Origin: JBDRNO01 sp043811005
Lineage (GTDB): Bacteria; Bacteroidota; Bacteroidia; NORP154
Assembly: GCA_043811005.1 (NCBI GenBank)
Contig: JBDRNO010000277.1
Location: forward strand, 1-24,490
Length of the DNA stretch: 24,490 nt
Direction of reading: 5' to 3'
The position numbers and the translations under genes are program-made. Below are positions 22,201 through 24,490 of the stretch, piece by piece. The notes below the pieces were generated by a model. That model worked only from the letters and a program-made list of their open reading frames with translations. It did not search any database and had not been told where the DNA came from. The stretch's first letter is position 1, and every line of letters begins with the position of its first letter.

Positions 22201-24490
22201 TGCCTATATAATTTCCCGAAACAATGTTACTGTCGGTTCCGTTGCTGGCGATCAGTACTCCCACGGTATTAGCAGAGATGATGTTTCTGCTTCCGGCAAG
22301 GTTTCCACCGATAAAGTTTCCTTTTGCACCGGTATTAATTATTATCCCCAGCGGATTCCCGATCGAGTCTGTACCATTCAATGCGGGACCTATGAGGTTC
22401 CCTCTAACGAGGTTCTTTCTTGTACCCGGGCTGGCAATGGCTACGCCTATTATTGCATTTCCGGAAATAAGGTTACCATTCCCAATATTTAATCCACCAA
22501 TGATATTTTCGGATGCTCCCATATAGATCAGGATTCCCCTTTCCTTATTGGAAATGGAAGAAATACCTGTTATATCAGTTCCGATATAATTTCCTCTCAC
22601 GAAATTGGAATCTGTTCCGGAATCAAATATTCTGATCCCGTCACTAGTATTTCCTGAAATGATATTGTGATTGTTAGGAGTTCCGTTTCCGATAAAGTTG
22701 CCCTTTGTGCTTCCCGATAATGATAAACCGACCAGATTGGGAATTGAATCAGTTCCGTTTATGTCGGTGCCGATAAGGTTCCCCAATATTGAATTGTCAG
22801 TAGTTTGCGCACCGTTAATTGCTATCCCGGTAATATAATTTCCGGAAACAAGATTCCCCTCTGATCCGATGACACCGCCAATAGTATTCGATGATGCAGA
22901 ATCCATTATTACTATTCCATAAGCAGTGTTTCCTATAGCGTTCATCCCGTTATAATCAGTTCCAACAAGATTTCCCTTGATGTTGTTGTTGTTGGTTCCA
23001 CTTCCTGTAATACTAAGGTTGGAAACGATGTTTCCTGCTGCGAGGTTCCCTTCTCCAGGCAGGCTCCCTCCTATATTATTGGATGAAGCTCCACCTGCAA
23101 TACCGGCTCCATAGAAATTGGAGATTGAATCTGTTCCATAGGCGTTTGTTCCAATGTAATTGCCGATTATTGAGTTTCCTGTTGCATTAACTCCCCATAT
23201 AGCTATACCTGAAGTGTCATTTCCTGATACTATGTTCCTTTCGGCAGGTGAAGTTCCTCCGATAATACAATTTGCTACATTGCTGATAAGTATTCCGGTG
23301 TTATTTGGTTTCCTTGTCATTCCGAGGGTATCAGTACCTATATTGTTGCCTGATATTTTAACATCATTCGCAGCAATTATGATCGTTGCCATTCCATTAA
23401 AGTTGTTTACAGTAAGACCTTGAATGGAAGAAGAATCCGCTCCTGTAACAATAAAGAAACCTGCAGAGTTCCCGGCCAGGCTGCCATCTATTTCGATCAT
23501 GTGAACGGCAGGTGTGCTACCAAATGCAACAGCGCTTCCAGGTTGGGTATAGCCATTGATGATCACGGTATCATCCAGTAGTGGTAATTGTGTAATAGGC
23601 TGAATGGTGAATGGTCCTGTTCCGGGTATGTTGAAGCATATAATATCAAGCCCTGGAGTAGCATTTGCATCAAGCATTGCTTGCCTTAAGGAGCCCGGTC
23701 CGCTGTCATTGGTGTTTTCCACACAACCTGCCGGTAGAGGCTCATTCACTAAGGTTGTGTCCGTAATACTGCAACCGGAACTATCCGTTACCGTAATAAT
23801 ATAGGTGCCTGCACATAAACCGGTTGCAATTGCTGTTGTTTGACTGCCTGGGTCATCCCATAGATAAGAGTAAGGGGGAGTGCCACCACTTGCTGAAACT
23901 GTTGCCGTTCCGTCACAGATACTGTTAGCGCTTGCATCAGTGCTGCCAGTAATTGCGGTCAGAAGAGCCGGTTCACTAATGTTGAAACTGTCTGCAAGTA
24001 TACATCCATTGGAGTCGGTAACTGTTATTGTGTGTATTCCTGCTGATAAACCTGTTGCAATGGAGTCGGTTTGGGAATCAGGATCATTCCAAAGATAAGT
24101 GTAGGGTGTAATACCTCCGGATGGTGTAACGGTAACAGAACCGGTTGAATCACCATAACATAATACATTTGTAAAATCGGTAATAGCAGACGTTGGTGTT
24201 GGATTTACTGTTAAAATAGTAATAATTATACTATCGCAACCATTCATAGTTGTTAAGCTATCGTAATATGTACCACCCGTAGACCGGTAAACACCAAATA
24301 TCAAAGCGCTGTCTCCATCACAGATTGTCTCATCAGCAGTGCTGATAGAATATACAGAATCTACCGAGACGGTTGTAGCGATAGCACTATCACAGCTATT
24401 GACAGTCAATAAGGTGTCATAAAATGTTCCTGCCGAGTAAGTATAGCTACCACCAGGCAGCAGTACGCTGTCCCCCGGGCATATTGAAGC
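19217..24490 (-). CDS. Large T9SS cargo protein with SprB repeats, beta-helix and type B sorting domain (5' end outside window)
   Basis: The frame is open from base 24490 to the TAG at 19217: 1,757 residues of a longer, probably adhesive surface protein. Domains in order: C.GDS...GG.Y...GTYYD.L...GCDS modules (24490 to about 24205); two SprB repeats (to about 23730); NDSGPGSLRQAM followed by a right-handed parallel beta-helix with GNYIGTD/NIIGG/NLISGN turns (about 23360-21840); a beta-sandwich (LEFFTNTAPDPSGFGEGE); an Ig-like domain (CFGDSIADMYATP); two SprB repeats (about 21185-20710); PKD-like and second Ig-like domains; and a CHU_C-type sorting domain at about 19494-19217 (NIFSPNGDDMNDTW, IIFNRWEN, W.GKDKNGTDLPSGTYFY). 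That last domain is the type B T9SS signal, which depends on PorP/SprF proteins. A TTG at 24409 is not a real start: the homologous coding sequence continues upstream of it. The PorP/SprF gene follows after 271 bp. Confidence 0.95.
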   Translation of the reverse strand, partial: ASICPGDSVLLPGGSYTYSAGTFYDTLLTVNSCDSAIATTVSVDSVYSISTADETICDGDSALIFGVYRSTGGTYYDSLTTMNGCDSIIITILTVNPTPTSAITDFTNVLCYGDSTGSVTVTPSGGITPYTYLWNDPDSQTDSIATGLSAGIHTITVTDSNGCILADSFNISEPALLTAITGSTDASANSICDGTATVSASGGTPPYSYLWDDPGSQTTAIATGLCAGTYIITVTDSSGCSITDTTLVNEPLPAGCVENTNDSGPGSLRQAMLDANATPGLDIICFNIPGTGPFTIQPITQLPLLDDTVIINGYTQPGSAVAFGSTPAVHMIEIDGSLAGNSAGFFIVTGADSSSIQGLTVNNFNGMATIIIAANDVKISGNNIGTDTLGMTRKPNNTGILISNVANCIIGGTSPAERNIVSGNDTSGIAIWGVNATGNSIIGNYIGTNAYGTDSISNFYGAGIAGGASSNNIGGSLPGEGNLAAGNIVSNLSITGSGTNNNNIKGNLVGTDYNGMNAIGNTAYGIVIMDSASSNTIGGVIGSEGNLVSGNYITGIAINGAQTTDNSILGNLIGTDINGTDSIPNLVGLSLSGSTKGNFIGNGTPNNHNIISGNTSDGIRIFDSGTDSNFVRGNYIGTDITGISSISNKERGILIYMGASENIIGGLNIGNGNLISGNAIIGVAIASPGTRKNLVRGNLIGPALNGTDSIGNPLGIIINTGAKGNFIGGNLAGSRNIISANTVGVLIASNGTDSNIVSGNYIGTDQTGSLALSNEYGIIIEDSASFNMIGGGLILEKNIISANLNEGIIIMGQETANNRVLGNYIGTDATGTAPLGNMYSGVHITDGASFNKIGGPGPGGGNLIAYNVNNGIILDSVNSVHNLIVRNSIHDNAGLGIDIGQDGVTANDNMDTDMGANEKQNYPVISNAYSCNPGWVTVAGSLNSKPNTPFRLEFFTNTAPDPSGFGEGEYHIGVSLVTTDGTGNANFTANFLYTVTNDTFITATATDTLGQNTSEFSLAYVIKSGPGAPVVSNDTSYCFGDSIADMYATPDPGGSITWYSDTSLTTVIDTGNTLTPIPLDAVYYVTQTINGCKSKYDSVIISISTEIMTTPAGNNASCFGVCDGDATVSVSGGTAPYTYLWDDPNTQTTLTATSLCAGIYNVTVSDLKGCSTTDNIILYEPNAISINIDTIIDAGCIGACEGEIAISATGGMQPYTYLISNGTFTYSTPAADSLCADVYYMVVTDANGCSVSDTAIISESPNEDPTFFYLDSVFCQNDSNPVPTVTGYTPGTFSAPASVAIDAVSGQIDLMASIDSTYTITYTTGGPCPNSSTFDITILTAPNAIIFPAGPYCGLDSIDILLASPAGGTWAGPGIIDPINGTFNPDSAGQGSHSITYTVTDPSGCSYTDYETITVLPIPSVSISGNKTICEGDSTTFALSFNGIGPFNIDYTDGTDTYTETGLLPGDSVTFAPADTTTYTLVSITDSSGCPGNVGGSVTINVISTPPPPFIASPTIYYCEGDSIADLEVLPQAGGIIYWYSDLLLTNLLGTGNVYTPYTLPGSNIYYVTEIIGACESAASSIEVFVYSQSIVSAGGNATICLGDSVQLFASGGISYQWFPPEGLSDPNMPDPLADPRVTTTYHVIVKTLDSCFYEDSVVITVDNSPSCGLHIYNIFSPNGDDMNDTWIIDGIHHYGTNRIIIFNRWENIVIEFNNYDNKDVVWDGKDKNGTDLPSGTYFYIIKLDDETMSGWVEITR
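21840..23360 (-). repeat. Beta-helix modules (about eight) in the T9SS cargo protein
   Basis: About eight modules of 60-70 residues contain GN.IGTD..G, then a GI.I strand, S.N.IGG and N.ISGN (for example NNIGTDTLG, NYIGTNAYG, NLVGTDYNG, NLIGTDING, NYIGTDITG, NLIGPALNG, NYIGTDQTG and NYIGTDATG). Regular Asn and Gly positions are typical of right-handed parallel beta-helices, as in pectate lyase-like or NosD-like proteins. Catalytic residues of polysaccharide lyases are not evident, so a binding or spacer role is more likely. Confidence 0.85.

Noticed and set aside
24407..24409. TTG as start codon of the type B cargo gene
   Set aside because: The same frame stays open to the window edge and encodes another C.GDS module upstream, so the true start is outside the window.

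Overview
The window looks like a chromosomal piece of a Bacteroidota genome (Flavobacteriales/Cytophagales-like; the genus cannot be judged from this sequence). The evidence is the protein content: SprB-type adhesin repeats, a gliding motility-associated (type B) C-terminal sorting domain, a PorP/SprF family outer-membrane protein and a PD40/OmpA protein. These are hallmarks of the type IX secretion system (T9SS) and its cargo. DNA is AT-rich, spacers are very AT-rich, and no Shine-Dalgarno signals stand out, as is usual for the phylum. All five genes lie on the minus strand, so the locus is read from right to left.

In order of transcription: (1) 24490-19217 is the 3' part of a large secreted protein. 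It carries C.GDS modules, four SprB repeats, a right-handed parallel beta-helix of about eight modules, Ig-like and PKD-like domains, and a type B T9SS sorting domain at the end. Its 5' end is outside the window. (2) 18945-17983 is a PorP/SprF family protein. (3) 17748-12760 is an unusually long PD40-OmpA protein with four tandem 244-residue units and two OmpA domains. (4) 12651-11869 is an unrecognised exported 260-residue protein. (5) From 11843 leftward, past the window start, runs a giant adhesin of at least 3,947 codons with 37 complete SprB repeats. A one-base deletion near 876-878 breaks its frame, and the correct frame continues open to base 1.

The likely logic is that type B sorting-domain adhesins cross the outer membrane through the T9SS with a PorP/SprF partner, while the PD40-OmpA protein ties an outer-membrane assembly to peptidoglycan. 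The 260-residue protein sits only 25 bp before the giant adhesin and may be co-expressed with it. Whether the cell glides cannot be told from this window.

The spacers are short (216, 271, 108 and 25 bp), and none exceeds 300 bp. Three of them hold, or border, different inverted or tandem repeat sequences that look like dispersed intergenic elements. Two of these appear to have been incorporated into gene ends: the start of the PorP/SprF gene and the tail of the OmpA gene. No rRNA, tRNA, CRISPR array, transposase or phage gene was seen.
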